DNA of 33,789 bases. It comes from an uncultured Clostridia bacterium (GTDB lineage: Bacteria > Bacillota > Clostridia > Oscillospirales > Oscillospiraceae). Numbering within the stretch: position 1 is the first letter of the stretch; each line of letters starts with the position of its first letter. Location of the stretch: NCBI GenBank assembly GCA_947367115.1, contig CANBCW010000023.1, positions 1-33,789 on the forward strand, read 5' to 3'. The position numbers were made by a program, and so were the translations under genes. Of the stretch, positions 14,328 through 23,508 are shown one piece after another. Under the pieces are notes generated by a model that saw only the letters and a program-made list of their open reading frames with translations, made no database searches and had not been told where the DNA came from.

Positions 14328-16565
14328 ATGGCAAAAGCATCGAATCTGGTGATCGTGGAGTCGCCCTCAAAGGCGAAGACCATCGGGAAATATTTAGGGC
14401 CGGGGTATACTGTTAAGGCCAGCATGGGGCATCTGCGGGATCTTCCCAAGAGCACCATGGGTGTCGATTTTGAAAATTTTGAGCCTCACTACATCCCTGT
14501 AAAGGGCAAGGAGGATCTGATCAAGGAGCTGAAGGAAGCGGCGGCCGAGGCCGAGGCGGTCTATCTGGCAACTGACCCGGACCGGGAGGGCGAAGCAATC
14601 TCCTGGCACCTGAAAGAGCTGCTGAAGCTGTCCGATGAGAAAGCGCACCGGGTTACTTTTAATGAGATCACCCAGCGGGTAGTTACGGAGTCCATCAACC
14701 ATCCAAGGGATATTGACTATGCTTTGGTGGATGCCCAGCAGGCTCGGCGTATTCTGGACAGAATCGTGGGCTACCAGCTCTCTCCTCTGCTGTGGAAAAA
14801 GGTGCGCAGGGGTCTGTCTGCCGGACGGGTGCAGAGTGTAGCCACCCGCCTGGTCGTGGATCGGGAAAATGAGATCCGCGCTTTCCAGCCCCGGGAATAC
14901 TGGTCACTGGATGTGACGTTGGATCGTATCGGAAAGCCCGGCTCTTTTGCAGCCCACTACTATGGTGAGGATAAGAAGCGGGAGCTGGAAAATGAAGTTC
15001 AGGTGGATGAGGTCATTCGTGATATCGAAGGCAAGGAATTCACTGTCACCAATGTAAAGAAGAGTGAAAAGAAGCGCTCCGCCGCGCCTCCCTTCACCAC
15101 CTCCACCTTGCAGCAGGAGGCTTCCCGGAAGCTGAATATGACTCCGAAGCGTACCATGGCTATCGCCCAGCAGCTTTACGAAGGTGTGGACGTGGCCGGG
15201 GAGGGGACTTTGGGTCTTATCACTTATATGCGTACAGACTCCCTGCGCCTGTCTGACGAGGCTATGGATGCCGCGGCTGAATTTATCAAGCACCGCTACG
15301 GTACTGCCTATTACTATGGAAAGAACCATGTTTTCAAGACAAAGAGCAACGCGCAGGATGCCCACGAAGCCATTCGCCCCACGCATGTGGAGCTGGATCC
15401 GGAGCGTATCCAGAACAGCCTGACCCGGGAGCAGTACCGGCTGTACAAGCTGATCTGGAGCCGTTTCCTTGCAAGCCAGATGGCAAACGCATTGTTTGAT
15501 ACGGTTTCTATTGATACGGAGTGCGCTGGACACATCTTCCGTTCCAGCCATCAAAGCATGCGTTTCCCCGGCTTTATTGCCGTCTATGAGGAGGGCAGGG
15601 ACGAGGAAGGCGAAGCCATGGGTTCTCCGCTACCGGATCTGCAGGCAGGAGAAAAGGCTCTGTGTATCAAGATCGACAAGGAGCAGCATTTCACCCAGCC
15701 TCCGGCTCGCTATACCGAAGCGACCCTTGTCAAAGCCATGGAGGAAAAGGGTGTGGGCAGACCTTCGACTTATGCCTCCATCGTTTCTACCATTCAGGAT
15801 CGCGAATATGTGAATAAGGTTGATAAGCGTTTGACACCCACACCTCTGGGAGAGGTGGTCACCGGCCTGATGCTGGAGCGTTTCAATGATATCATCGATG
15901 TGGAATTTACCGCCAACATGGAAAGCCGGCTTGATGAGGTGGAGGAGGGCAAGCGCAACTGGAAAGATGTGCTGTCCGATTTCTACGGTGACTTCTCCAA
16001 GGAACTGCAGGACGCCGAAGTGGCTCTGGAGGGCGTGCGCCTGAAGGTGCCGGATGAAGTAACAGACGAGATCTGTGAGGTCTGCGGTAAGAATATGGTG
16101 GTCAAAATGGGTCGTTTTGGCAAGTTCCTGGCCTGCCCGGGCTGGCCGGAGTGTACCAACACCAAGCCCATTGTGGAGCGTATGCCCGGACGCTGCCCGA
16201 AATGCGGCAGCACCATCCTCAAACGGAAATCCAAGAAAGGCTATGCCTACTACGGCTGCGAGCGCGGTGCGGAATGCGGCTTTATGACTTGGGATGTGCC
16301 CACTGCCGAGGATTGCCCCAGCTGTGGTCAGACCATGTTCAAGAAGTCCGGACGTGGCCGCATGAAGCCCTTCTGTATCAATGATGCCTGCGAGAAGTTC
16401 CTGCCCGAAGATAAGCGCGGCTACTATAAGAAGCCCGCTGCCGCCGGAGAAGGCGCGGAACCTGCGGCAGAAGCGCCCAAGAAAAAGACTTCTGCCAAGA
16501 AACCAGCCAAGAAAACGACTGCAAAGAAGACCACCACCCGGAAGAAGAAAGGGGCTGCCGAATGA
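14328..16565 (+). CDS. topA: DNA topoisomerase I (type IA)
   Basis: Relaxes negative supercoils through a 5'-phosphotyrosine intermediate; 745 aa. The TOPRIM domain has VIVESPSKAKTIGKYLG and ATDPDREGEAISWH, with DxD-type magnesium ligands. The catalytic tyrosine is Tyr300 in LITYMRTDS. GVGRPSTYA lies in the toroid-closing part. Three C-terminal topoisomerase zinc fingers follow (CEVCGK...CPGWPEC; CPKCGS...CERGAEC; CPSCGQ...CINDAC), then a Lys/Ala/Thr-rich basic tail of about 30 residues (KKTSAKKPAKK) suited to DNA or RNA polymerase contact. It overlaps trmFO by 4 bases (ATGA) and follows dprA by 18 bases. Confidence 0.97.
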   Translation: MAKASNLVIVESPSKAKTIGKYLGPGYTVKASMGHLRDLPKSTMGVDFENFEPHYIPVKGKEDLIKELKEAAAEAEAVYLATDPDREGEAISWHLKELLKLSDEKAHRVTFNEITQRVVTESINHPRDIDYALVDAQQARRILDRIVGYQLSPLLWKKVRRGLSAGRVQSVATRLVVDRENEIRAFQPREYWSLDVTLDRIGKPGSFAAHYYGEDKKRELENEVQVDEVIRDIEGKEFTVTNVKKSEKKRSAAPPFTTSTLQQEASRKLNMTPKRTMAIAQQLYEGVDVAGEGTLGLITYMRTDSLRLSDEAMDAAAEFIKHRYGTAYYYGKNHVFKTKSNAQDAHEAIRPTHVELDPERIQNSLTREQYRLYKLIWSRFLASQMANALFDTVSIDTECAGHIFRSSHQSMRFPGFIAVYEEGRDEEGEAMGSPLPDLQAGEKALCIKIDKEQHFTQPPARYTEATLVKAMEEKGVGRPSTYASIVSTIQDREYVNKVDKRLTPTPLGEVVTGLMLERFNDIIDVEFTANMESRLDEVEEGKRNWKDVLSDFYGDFSKELQDAEVALEGVRLKVPDEVTDEICEVCGKNMVVKMGRFGKFLACPGWPECTNTKPIVERMPGRCPKCGSTILKRKSKKGYAYYGCERGAECGFMTWDVPTAEDCPSCGQTMFKKSGRGRMKPFCINDACEKFLPEDKRGYYKKPAAAGEGAEPAAEAPKKKTSAKKPAKKTTAKKTTTRKKKGAAE

Positions 16566-17866
16566 ATACAGTCAAAGTGATCGGCGCGGGGCTTGCCGGC
16601 TCCGAAGCTGCCTGGCAGCTCGCCCAGCGGGGACTTCAGGTGGAGCTGATCGAAATGAAGCCCCATAAAATGACCCCCGCGCACCATAGCGAGAATTTTG
16701 GCGAGCTGGTGTGTTCCAACTCCCTCCGGGGCGACCGGCTGGAAAATGCAGTGGGTCTGCTGAAAGAAGAGCTGCGGCGCATGGACAGTCTGATCATCCA
16801 ATGTGCCGATGCGATGCGTGTAGAAGCTGGCGGCTGCCTGGCTGTTGACCGGCACGGTTTTTCTGCCCTTATTACCGAGAAACTGAAAAATCATCCCAAT
16901 ATCACCGTGACAGCCCAGGAAGTGACGGAGGTGCCGGCAGGGCCGGTGATCGTTGCCACCGGGCCTCTGACCTCGGACGCACTGAGTGAGGCCATCGGCA
17001 AGTATTTCGGTCAGGACTACCTGCATTTCTTCGACGCGGCGGCACCGCTGGTTACTGCCGAGTCCATTGACATGGAGCATGCCTGGTGGCAGTCCCGTTA
17101 TGACCGGGGCACGGCGGACTATATCAACTGCGCGATGAATAAGGAGCAGTACGAGGCCTTTATCAAGGAGCTGGTATCCGCCGAGGAAGCGCCTGTCCAC
17201 GGCTTTGAGGATAAAAATGTGTTTGAGGGCTGTATGCCTGTGGAGGTCATGGCCCGCCGGGGCTTTGATACGCTGCGCTATGGCCCCTTGAAGCCTGTGG
17301 GACTGCGGGATCCAAAGACCGGTAAGGAGCCTTACGCCGTTGTCCAGCTTCGGCAGGATAACGCCGCCAAGAGTGTATTTAATCTGGTGGGCTTCCAGAC
17401 CCACTTAAAATTCGGGGAGCAAAAACGGGTGTTCTCCATGATCCCCGCGCTCCACGACGCGGAGTTCGTCCGCTACGGTGTCATGCACCAAAATACCTTC
17501 CTGCAGAGTCCGAAACTGTTGGATCGCTACTATGCGGATCGCCGGAATCCTCTGGTGGCTTTTGCCGGACAGATGACCGGCGTGGAAGGGTATGTGGAGT
17601 CCGCGGCCTCCGGTTTCCTGGCGGCTGTTGCCATGGCAGCCAAGGTGCAGGGGAGGGAATTGCCTGATTTCCCCCGAACCACTGCCATCGGCGCGCTGGG
17701 TCTGTACATCAGCGACGAGAGTATTGAAAATTTCCAGCCAATGAACGTGAATTTCAGCATCATTCAGCCGCTGGAGCAGCGGATTCGTAAGAAGGCAGAA
17801 AAGAACCTGGCCATCGCGAACCGATCCCTCGCGGTGATCGACGAGCTGAAAGCCAAAGGTGTGTAA
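16562..17866 (+). CDS. trmFO: tRNA (uracil-54-C5)-methyltransferase, folate/FAD-dependent
   Basis: Flavoprotein that makes ribothymidine at position 54 of tRNA, taking the carbon from methylenetetrahydrofolate and reducing it with FADH2; 434 aa. The N-terminal FAD-binding motif GAGLAGSEAAWQLA (8-21) is clear. The TrmFO signature HHSENFGELVCSNSLRGD contains the cysteine proposed to hold the methylene group. RVEAGGCLAVDR, EGCMPVEVMARRG and GQMTGVEGYVESAASG are also typical and separate it from GidA/MnmG. The start overlaps the topA stop. Confidence 0.97.
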   Translation: MNTVKVIGAGLAGSEAAWQLAQRGLQVELIEMKPHKMTPAHHSENFGELVCSNSLRGDRLENAVGLLKEELRRMDSLIIQCADAMRVEAGGCLAVDRHGFSALITEKLKNHPNITVTAQEVTEVPAGPVIVATGPLTSDALSEAIGKYFGQDYLHFFDAAAPLVTAESIDMEHAWWQSRYDRGTADYINCAMNKEQYEAFIKELVSAEEAPVHGFEDKNVFEGCMPVEVMARRGFDTLRYGPLKPVGLRDPKTGKEPYAVVQLRQDNAAKSVFNLVGFQTHLKFGEQKRVFSMIPALHDAEFVRYGVMHQNTFLQSPKLLDRYYADRRNPLVAFAGQMTGVEGYVESAASGFLAAVAMAAKVQGRELPDFPRTTAIGALGLYISDESIENFQPMNVNFSIIQPLEQRIRKKAEKNLAIANRSLAVIDELKAKGV

Positions 17867-17885
17867 AAAGAAAGAGGTGCGGTAC

Positions 17886-18920
17886 ATGAAGATCATTCTC
17901 GATGCCATGGGCGGCGACAATGCCCCACAGGCTCCTGTACTGGGCGCGGTGGACGCGGCAAAGGATTTTGGCGCTCAGATCACACTGGTGGGTCGCGGCG
18001 CGGATATTCTGAACGTTTTGAAGGAAAATGGCATTGACGATCTGCCCACCGGCATCACCATCGCCGATGCCGAGGACGTGGTGGATATGCACGACGATCC
18101 GGCTTCCGTATGCCGGAAAAAGAAAAATTCCTCCATGGTTGTCGGACTTCGGATGCTGTCTGAGGATCAGGGCGATGCCTTCATCTCTGCCGGTTCCACC
18201 GGCGCGCTGCTCAGCGGCGCGACCCTGATCGTTAAGCGGGTCAAGGGCATCCGTCGGGCTGCTATGGGTCCCTGCATGCCCAATAAGGCAGGCGGAAAGA
18301 CGGTTCTGCTGGACTGCGGTGCCAATGCCGAGTGCACGCCGGAATTTTTGCTGCAGTTCGGTCTGGTAGGCACTCTGTATGCCCGCAAGACTCTGAACAT
18401 TGAAAACCCCAAAGTGGGTCTGCTGAATATCGGCACCGAGGACAGCAAGGGCACGCCTCTGCAGAAGGAGGCATATGCACTTTTGACCAATGCCCATGAG
18501 AAGGGACTGATCAACTTCATCGGCAATGTGGAAGGCCGGGATGTTCTGCTGGGCGGTGTGGATGTCGTGGTCTGCGACGGCTTCTCCGGCAATGTCCTGC
18601 TGAAATCCATTGAGGGTACGGCCATGTTTATGGGCAGCCTGATGAAACACAAGATTTTTAAGCGCAATGCTCTATCCATGATCGGCTACCTCTTCTGCAA
18701 GAAGGGCGTGGATGAAGTCATGAAAATGATGGATTACCGGGAAATCGGCGGCACCCAGTTCCTTGGTATTAAGAAGCCGGTCATCAAGGCACACGGTTCG
18801 TCTGACCGGCTGGCCTTCCGCAACGCGGTGCGTCAGGCCATGGAGGCTGCCAAAAACGATATGTCCGTGGAGCTGGAGCAGAGCCTTGCGGCGATGAAGG
18901 AGACCGGCGATGATCAGTGA
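17886..18920 (+). CDS. plsX: Phosphate acyltransferase PlsX
   Basis: Soluble enzyme of 344 aa that makes acyl-phosphate from acyl-ACP, feeding PlsY in phospholipid synthesis. It begins with the family signature MKIILDAMGGDNAP, then AGSTGALLSGA, DCGANAECTPEFL, GLLNIGTEDSKGT and VCDGFSGNVLLKSIEG. The ORF-track start nine codons earlier lies before the ribosome binding site GAGGTG, so the Met at 17886 is used. In Bacillus, fapR precedes plsX and fabD-fabG-acpP follow it; here trmFO precedes it and rnc follows with an 11-base overlap. Confidence 0.96.
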   Translation: MKIILDAMGGDNAPQAPVLGAVDAAKDFGAQITLVGRGADILNVLKENGIDDLPTGITIADAEDVVDMHDDPASVCRKKKNSSMVVGLRMLSEDQGDAFISAGSTGALLSGATLIVKRVKGIRRAAMGPCMPNKAGGKTVLLDCGANAECTPEFLLQFGLVGTLYARKTLNIENPKVGLLNIGTEDSKGTPLQKEAYALLTNAHEKGLINFIGNVEGRDVLLGGVDVVVCDGFSGNVLLKSIEGTAMFMGSLMKHKIFKRNALSMIGYLFCKKGVDEVMKMMDYREIGGTQFLGIKKPVIKAHGSSDRLAFRNAVRQAMEAAKNDMSVELEQSLAAMKETGDDQ

Positions 18921-19593
18921 TCTGGAGAATGCCATCGGTTACCGTTTCAAGAATATATCCCTGCTGCAAAACGCGTTAGCGCATTCGTCTTATGCCAATG
19001 AGCGCTGGCACAACAGCCTGATGAGCAACGAGCGACTGGAGTTTTTGGGAGACTCCATTCTGGGTATGACCGTGGCGGATTATTTGTACCGTACGTTCCC
19101 TGACCGCCCGGAGGGCGAGCTGACCCGCATGCGTGCGGATATGGTTTGTGAAAAGACGCTGGCTGCTGTGGCGAACCGCGTCGGATTGGGTCAGCATCTG
19201 CTGCTGGGTCACGGCGAGGAACAGGGCGGCGGCAGAAAGCGGGAGTCTATCCTTGCAGACGCGGTGGAGTCCGTCATCGCTGCCTGTTATCTGGATGGCG
19301 GCTTTGAAGCGGCTGCCGGCTTTATTCGCAGCTTTATTTTGTGCCAGGTGCCGGTGAAGCAGCTGCACAATGTGGATTACAAGACTACCTTGCAGGAGTT
19401 GGTGCAGCAGAAGAAAAATCAGGTGCTGACCTATGCTTTGGCAGGGGAGTCCGGCCCGGATCACGATAAGCAGTTCATTGTGGAGGTTTCGCTCAACGGT
19501 GAAGTGGTGGGGCAGGGCGCTGGCCGCAGCAAGAAAAAGGCCGAGCAGGATGCCGCCCGCGCAGCAATCGAAAAACTGTTTCCCGAAAAGTGA
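18910..19593 (+). CDS. rnc: Ribonuclease III
   Basis: Double-strand-specific endoribonuclease for rRNA and mRNA processing, 227 aa. The RNase III domain has the signature NERLEFLGDSILG (about 38-50) and the second metal-binding segment LADAVESVIAACYLDGG. The C-terminal dsRNA-binding domain starts near DYKTTLQELVQQKK and ends GRSKKKAEQDAARAAIEKL. It starts inside plsX with AAGGAG seven bases upstream, implying coupled translation. A strong terminator follows, so the long trkH-to-rnc block ends here, and smc has its own promoter. Confidence 0.97.
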   Translation: MISDLENAIGYRFKNISLLQNALAHSSYANERWHNSLMSNERLEFLGDSILGMTVADYLYRTFPDRPEGELTRMRADMVCEKTLAAVANRVGLGQHLLLGHGEEQGGGRKRESILADAVESVIAACYLDGGFEAAAGFIRSFILCQVPVKQLHNVDYKTTLQELVQQKKNQVLTYALAGESGPDHDKQFIVEVSLNGEVVGQGAGRSKKKAEQDAARAAIEKLFPEK

Positions 19594-19600
19594 ATGTAAG

Positions 19601-19629
19601 GACTGCCGGAACTCCGGCAGTCTTTTTTT
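19601..19629 (+). terminator. Intrinsic terminator after rnc
   Basis: GACTGCCGG/CCGGCAGTC stem of 9 bp with loop AACT, followed by seven T. Confidence 0.93.
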
Positions 19630-19641
19630 GTGATATGGTAC

Positions 19642-19737
19642 GGTAAATTGTTGTTTACGGGTTTAATAAACAAACGCGCCCGTAGGGGCCGATGTGGTCA
19701 TCGGCCCCTACGGTGGGCACGTAAACAACAATTTACC
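19642..19737. repeat. 96-bp palindromic (MITE-like) element
   Basis: Perfect 18-base terminal inverted repeats, GGTAAATTGTTGTTTACG and CGTAAACAACAATTTACC. Inside is a second perfect 15-bp hairpin, CCGTAGGGGCCGATG/CATCGGCCCCTACGG, with loop TGGT. It carries no coding capacity and lies between the rnc terminator and the smc promoter. The end sequence AATTGTTGTTT recurs singly at 3112-3122 and 6353-6363. It could be a non-autonomous mobile element; no transposase is in the window. Confidence 0.75.
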
Positions 19738-19773
19738 ATCCCAAACAAGATGACCGGGGCGGGAAAGAAAACC

Positions 19774-19802
19774 TTGCAATTTGGAGTCTTCCGCGGTATA
19801 AT
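19774..19802 (+). promoter_or_regulatory. Promoter of smc
   Basis: TTGCAA and TATAAT with a 17-base spacer, about 40 bases upstream of the smc GTG. Confidence 0.8.
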
Positions 19803-19841
19803 AAAGTGATTTATTTTACATATTTCTAATGAGGTTTTGCT

Positions 19842-22800
19842 GTGTATTTAAAATCTTTGGAAGTGCAGGGCTTTAAGTCCTTCCCGGATAAGACGCTGAT
19901 CCGGTTTGGTGATGATATCACGGCCATTGTAGGCCCCAACGGCTCCGGTAAATCGAATATTTCTGACGCGATCCTATGGGTCATGGGCGAGCAGAGCAGC
20001 AAGACGCTCCGCGGTGCCAAGATGGAGGACGTGATCTTCGGCGGCACCCAAAAGCGCCCCGCCGTGGGCTTCGCGGAGGCGACGCTGACGCTGGATAATT
20101 CGGATCGTGCGCTGGCGTACGATGCCGATGAGGTCATGGTGACCCGGCGGTACTACCGCTCCGGTGACAGTGAGTATTACATCAATAAGCAATCCGCCCG
20201 CCTGAAGGACATCAACGAGATGTTCATGGACACCGGCTTGGGGCGGGAGGGATACTCCAACATCGGCCAGGGACGTATCGATGAGATCCTGTCCCTTAAG
20301 AGTGCCGACCGCCGTGAGATCTTTGAGGAGGCGGCCGGTATTTCCAAGTACCGCCACCGCAAGGAAGAGACGGAACGGAAGCTGGAAAAAACGGAAGATA
20401 ACCTGACCCGCATCAACGATAAGGTGTCTGAGCTGGAGCTGCAGCTGGAACCCCTGAAGGTGCAGTCCGAGAAAGCCAAAAAGTATCTGGAATTGAAGGA
20501 TGAACTGCAGGGCGTGGAAGTTGCCGTTTGGCTGGATACGCTGGATAAGCTCTCTGCCGCCGCAAAAAAGGCAGAGGAGGACTATGCCTCCGCGTCTTTC
20601 GTGCTGCAGCAGGCGCATGACGATCTGGATCGGCTTTATAACCAGGCTACGGAACTGGCGGAGATTCTCCACCGCCGTGACGGAGAATTGGAGACTGTCC
20701 GGGTCAAGGTGAATATGCTTGAATCCACCCATCAGCAGTTGGACGGCCAGATGGCTGTGCTGCGAGGCAATGTGGAGAATAACAATAATAATATCGCCCG
20801 GATCGAGGAAGAACTCCGGGGCGATGAAGACCGCAGCGGCGGGATTGTGGCGCAGATCGAACAGGCGCGCAGCCGTATTACGGAAATTGATGAAGCGCTG
20901 GCACAGAAGCGCCGGGTGCTCACAGGGCTGCAGCAGGAGCTGACGGCTATGACTGCCAATGCGCAGGGGCTGACCAGACAGTTCCTGGAGCTGCGCGGCA
21001 AGGAAACGAGCCTTGCGGCAGATCTGGCGGGGCGCGAAGCGGATATCCGCGGCCTGGAAGACAGCATGGCTCAGACAGCGGAGCGTCTGGGGCAGCTGAA
21101 GGATGATCTGCGTTCTGGCAGCGCCCGGGAACAGGAGGCACGTTCCAATCTGGAAAACTGCCGCAGAGAGCTGCGTAAGGCGCAGGATGATGTAACGGCG
21201 GCGAATAATACCATTTCCGGTTATGCGCTGCGTCAGAATACCCGCTTAAAGCGCCGGGACGAGCTGGCGCAGAGCCTGCGGGAGCTGAACAGTCAACTGG
21301 ATTCGGTCAGCGCCAAAGCCAAGGTGTTCCGAGCCATGGAGCGGGATTTTGAAAGCTATCAGAAATCCGTCCGTATGGTCATGCAGGAGGCACAGAGAGG
21401 CAGCCTGCGCAACATCCATGGGCCGGTTTCCCGGCTGATTCGCACGGACGACAGCTATACGGTTGCCATTGAGATCGCCCTGGGCGGTGCCATGCAGCAG
21501 ATCGTGGTGGAGTCCGAAGCGGACGGTAAAGCAGCAATCTCTTATTTGAAACGTACCGGAGGCGGACGCGCTACCTTCCTGCCGTTGTCCACCATTCAGG
21601 GGCGGGCTTTGCAGGAAAATGGCCTGGAAAGCTGCCGCGGCTATGTGGGTATCGCGTCGGCACTGGTCAGCGCTGACCAGCGCTACCGTGGCATTGTGGA
21701 CAATCTGCTGGGACGCATCGTCATTGTGCAGGATATTGATGCCGCCATCAGCATGGCCAACAAATATCATAACCGCTTCAAAATCGTCACGCTGGACGGT
21801 CAGGTCATAAACCCCGGCGGTTCCATGACCGGCGGCTCTGTTAATAAGGAGGCGGGCATTCTGTCCCGCGCCAATGAGCTGGAGAAGCTGACAAACCGGG
21901 AAAAAGACCTGCAGCAGAAAAAGATGATCGCGGAAGCGGAGCTGACGGAGGCGCAGCGGTCTTTGGATCAGGTGGAGTTCCAGATCGGCACGGCCAGAGA
22001 TCAGCTCCGTGAAGCGGAGGATCAGGTGCTCCGACTCCAAGGCCAGGAAAAGCAGCATGAGATTCTTCTTCATGCGATCGTGGATGCGGCCGCTTCCGCA
22101 CAGCGGGAGTGTGACGCTCTGGAGGAACGCCAGCGTGCGGATCGGGAGCGTTATGCCGCTCAGCAGGCGAAGATTCAGGTCTATACTGCCCAGCTGGCGG
22201 ATACCCGGGCACAGCTCGCGTCGCTGGAGGGAAGTCAGTCTGAAACCGCCAATGTAACCGCGCAGATCACGGAGCGGATGACAGCACTTAAGACGGAAGA
22301 AGCGGCGTTGGATGCGGAGCGCAATACTGCTGAAAATCATATTGCCGACCTTCAGAGTCTGCGTGGAGCTATGGAAGGCGACCGAGCCAAGAAATTGGCA
22401 CTGAAAGATGCCATCACGGCAGACAATGAACGTCTGGAGAAGGAAATTGCCCGGCTTCAGGAGCACCAGCGTGAAAATGACCATGATGCGGCCGATATGC
22501 GCCGTGCCATGGAGCGTGTGATCGCGGATCGGGCTGAGGCGGAAGCCACCAAGACCCGATCCGAGCGTGAAGCACAGGAGAAGAATAAGGATATCCTGAA
22601 TATGGAGCGTGCCTGTGCGCTGTTGGAGCAGAAGAAGGTCACGACAGCCATGGAGGAGCGCCAGATCATCGACAAACTGTGGGATTCCTACGGCCTGACC
22701 CCCGGCACGGCTGCGGAGCATCGTGGACAGATCGAATCCGTCACCGCCGGTAACCGCCGGATTGCTGAATTGAAGCGCAAAATTTCTGCTTTGGGTACGC

Positions 22801-23414
22801 CCAACCTGGGTGCCATTGAGGAATACGCCCGAGTGAATGAGCGTTATACGTATCTCAGCGCCCAGCGGGATGACGTTATGACCTCCAAGCGGGAGCTGGA
22901 GAGCATCATCCGGGGCATCACCCAAGAGATGACTACCATCTTTGTGACGGAGTTTGAGAAAATCGACCATTACTTCGGGCAGGTTTTTGAAGAAATGTTC
23001 GGCGGCGGTAAAGGACAGCTGATTCTGGAGGATAAGGACAACCCCCTGACCTGCGGCATCGAAATTCGTGTCCAGCCCCCCGGAAAGCAGGTAAAGACCA
23101 TCACGCTGCTCTCCGGCGGCGAAAAGGCTTTCGTGGCCACGGCGCTGTACTTTTCTATTTTGAAGGTGCGGCCGACGCCCTTCTGCCTGCTTGACGAGAT
23201 CGACGCGGCACTGGACGACCGAAACGTGGAGCGGTTCGCTTCGTATCTGCACAATCTGAGCAAAAAGACGCAGTTTATTGTGATTACGCACCGCCGTGGT
23301 ACGATGGAGGCATCCGATGTACTCTACGGCGTGACCATGCAGGAGCAGGGTGTCTCCAAGCTGCTGCGGCTGGATCTGAACCAGATGGAAGAATATCTGG
23401 GCATTGTAGAATAA
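19842..23414 (+). CDS. smc: Chromosome segregation ATPase SMC
   Basis: Structural maintenance of chromosomes protein, 1190 aa, full family length. Walker A is GPNGSGKSN at 31-39. Long coiled coils run to the hinge, roughly residues 510-670 (NIHGPVSRLI...GGAMQQIVVESE...NPGGSMTGGS), then return. The C-terminal head has the ABC signature LLSGGEKA and Walker B CLLDEIDAALDD. The dimer should work with ScpA and ScpB, not present here, to compact and align the chromosome. The start is GTG with GAGG seven bases upstream. The order rnc-smc-ftsY is the standard Firmicutes one. The 681-aa antisense ORF is a shadow of the coiled-coil region. Confidence 0.98.
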   Translation: MYLKSLEVQGFKSFPDKTLIRFGDDITAIVGPNGSGKSNISDAILWVMGEQSSKTLRGAKMEDVIFGGTQKRPAVGFAEATLTLDNSDRALAYDADEVMVTRRYYRSGDSEYYINKQSARLKDINEMFMDTGLGREGYSNIGQGRIDEILSLKSADRREIFEEAAGISKYRHRKEETERKLEKTEDNLTRINDKVSELELQLEPLKVQSEKAKKYLELKDELQGVEVAVWLDTLDKLSAAAKKAEEDYASASFVLQQAHDDLDRLYNQATELAEILHRRDGELETVRVKVNMLESTHQQLDGQMAVLRGNVENNNNNIARIEEELRGDEDRSGGIVAQIEQARSRITEIDEALAQKRRVLTGLQQELTAMTANAQGLTRQFLELRGKETSLAADLAGREADIRGLEDSMAQTAERLGQLKDDLRSGSAREQEARSNLENCRRELRKAQDDVTAANNTISGYALRQNTRLKRRDELAQSLRELNSQLDSVSAKAKVFRAMERDFESYQKSVRMVMQEAQRGSLRNIHGPVSRLIRTDDSYTVAIEIALGGAMQQIVVESEADGKAAISYLKRTGGGRATFLPLSTIQGRALQENGLESCRGYVGIASALVSADQRYRGIVDNLLGRIVIVQDIDAAISMANKYHNRFKIVTLDGQVINPGGSMTGGSVNKEAGILSRANELEKLTNREKDLQQKKMIAEAELTEAQRSLDQVEFQIGTARDQLREAEDQVLRLQGQEKQHEILLHAIVDAAASAQRECDALEERQRADRERYAAQQAKIQVYTAQLADTRAQLASLEGSQSETANVTAQITERMTALKTEEAALDAERNTAENHIADLQSLRGAMEGDRAKKLALKDAITADNERLEKEIARLQEHQRENDHDAADMRRAMERVIADRAEAEATKTRSEREAQEKNKDILNMERACALLEQKKVTTAMEERQIIDKLWDSYGLTPGTAAEHRGQIESVTAGNRRIAELKRKISALGTPNLGAIEEYARVNERYTYLSAQRDDVMTSKRELESIIRGITQEMTTIFVTEFEKIDHYFGQVFEEMFGGGKGQLILEDKDNPLTCGIEIRVQPPGKQVKTITLLSGGEKAFVATALYFSILKVRPTPFCLLDEIDAALDDRNVERFASYLHNLSKKTQFIVITHRRGTMEASDVLYGVTMQEQGVSKLLRLDLNQMEEYLGIVE

Positions 23415-23419
23415 TGATA

Positions 23420-23473
23420 AATTACAAATTATTAATGATTACTGAAGTCTCTCGATATCTGTAATTTGTAATT
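23420..23473. repeat. AT-rich inverted repeat, copy 1 (smc-ftsY gap)
   Basis: AATTACAAATTA (23420-23431) is perfectly inverted as TAATTTGTAATT (23462-23473). It lies in a strongly AT-rich 94-bp gap between two GC-rich genes. The same 12-mer is at 27325, with a similar right arm. No T-tract terminator geometry is seen. Confidence 0.6.
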
Positions 23474-23508
23474 ATGAATTTATAATTGACGACTGAAAGG
23501 AGTCAAGA

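Noticed and set aside
21246-23291. 681-aa antisense ORF
   Set aside because: Lies within smc coiled coils; long stop-free antisense frames are expected from GC-rich codon bias.
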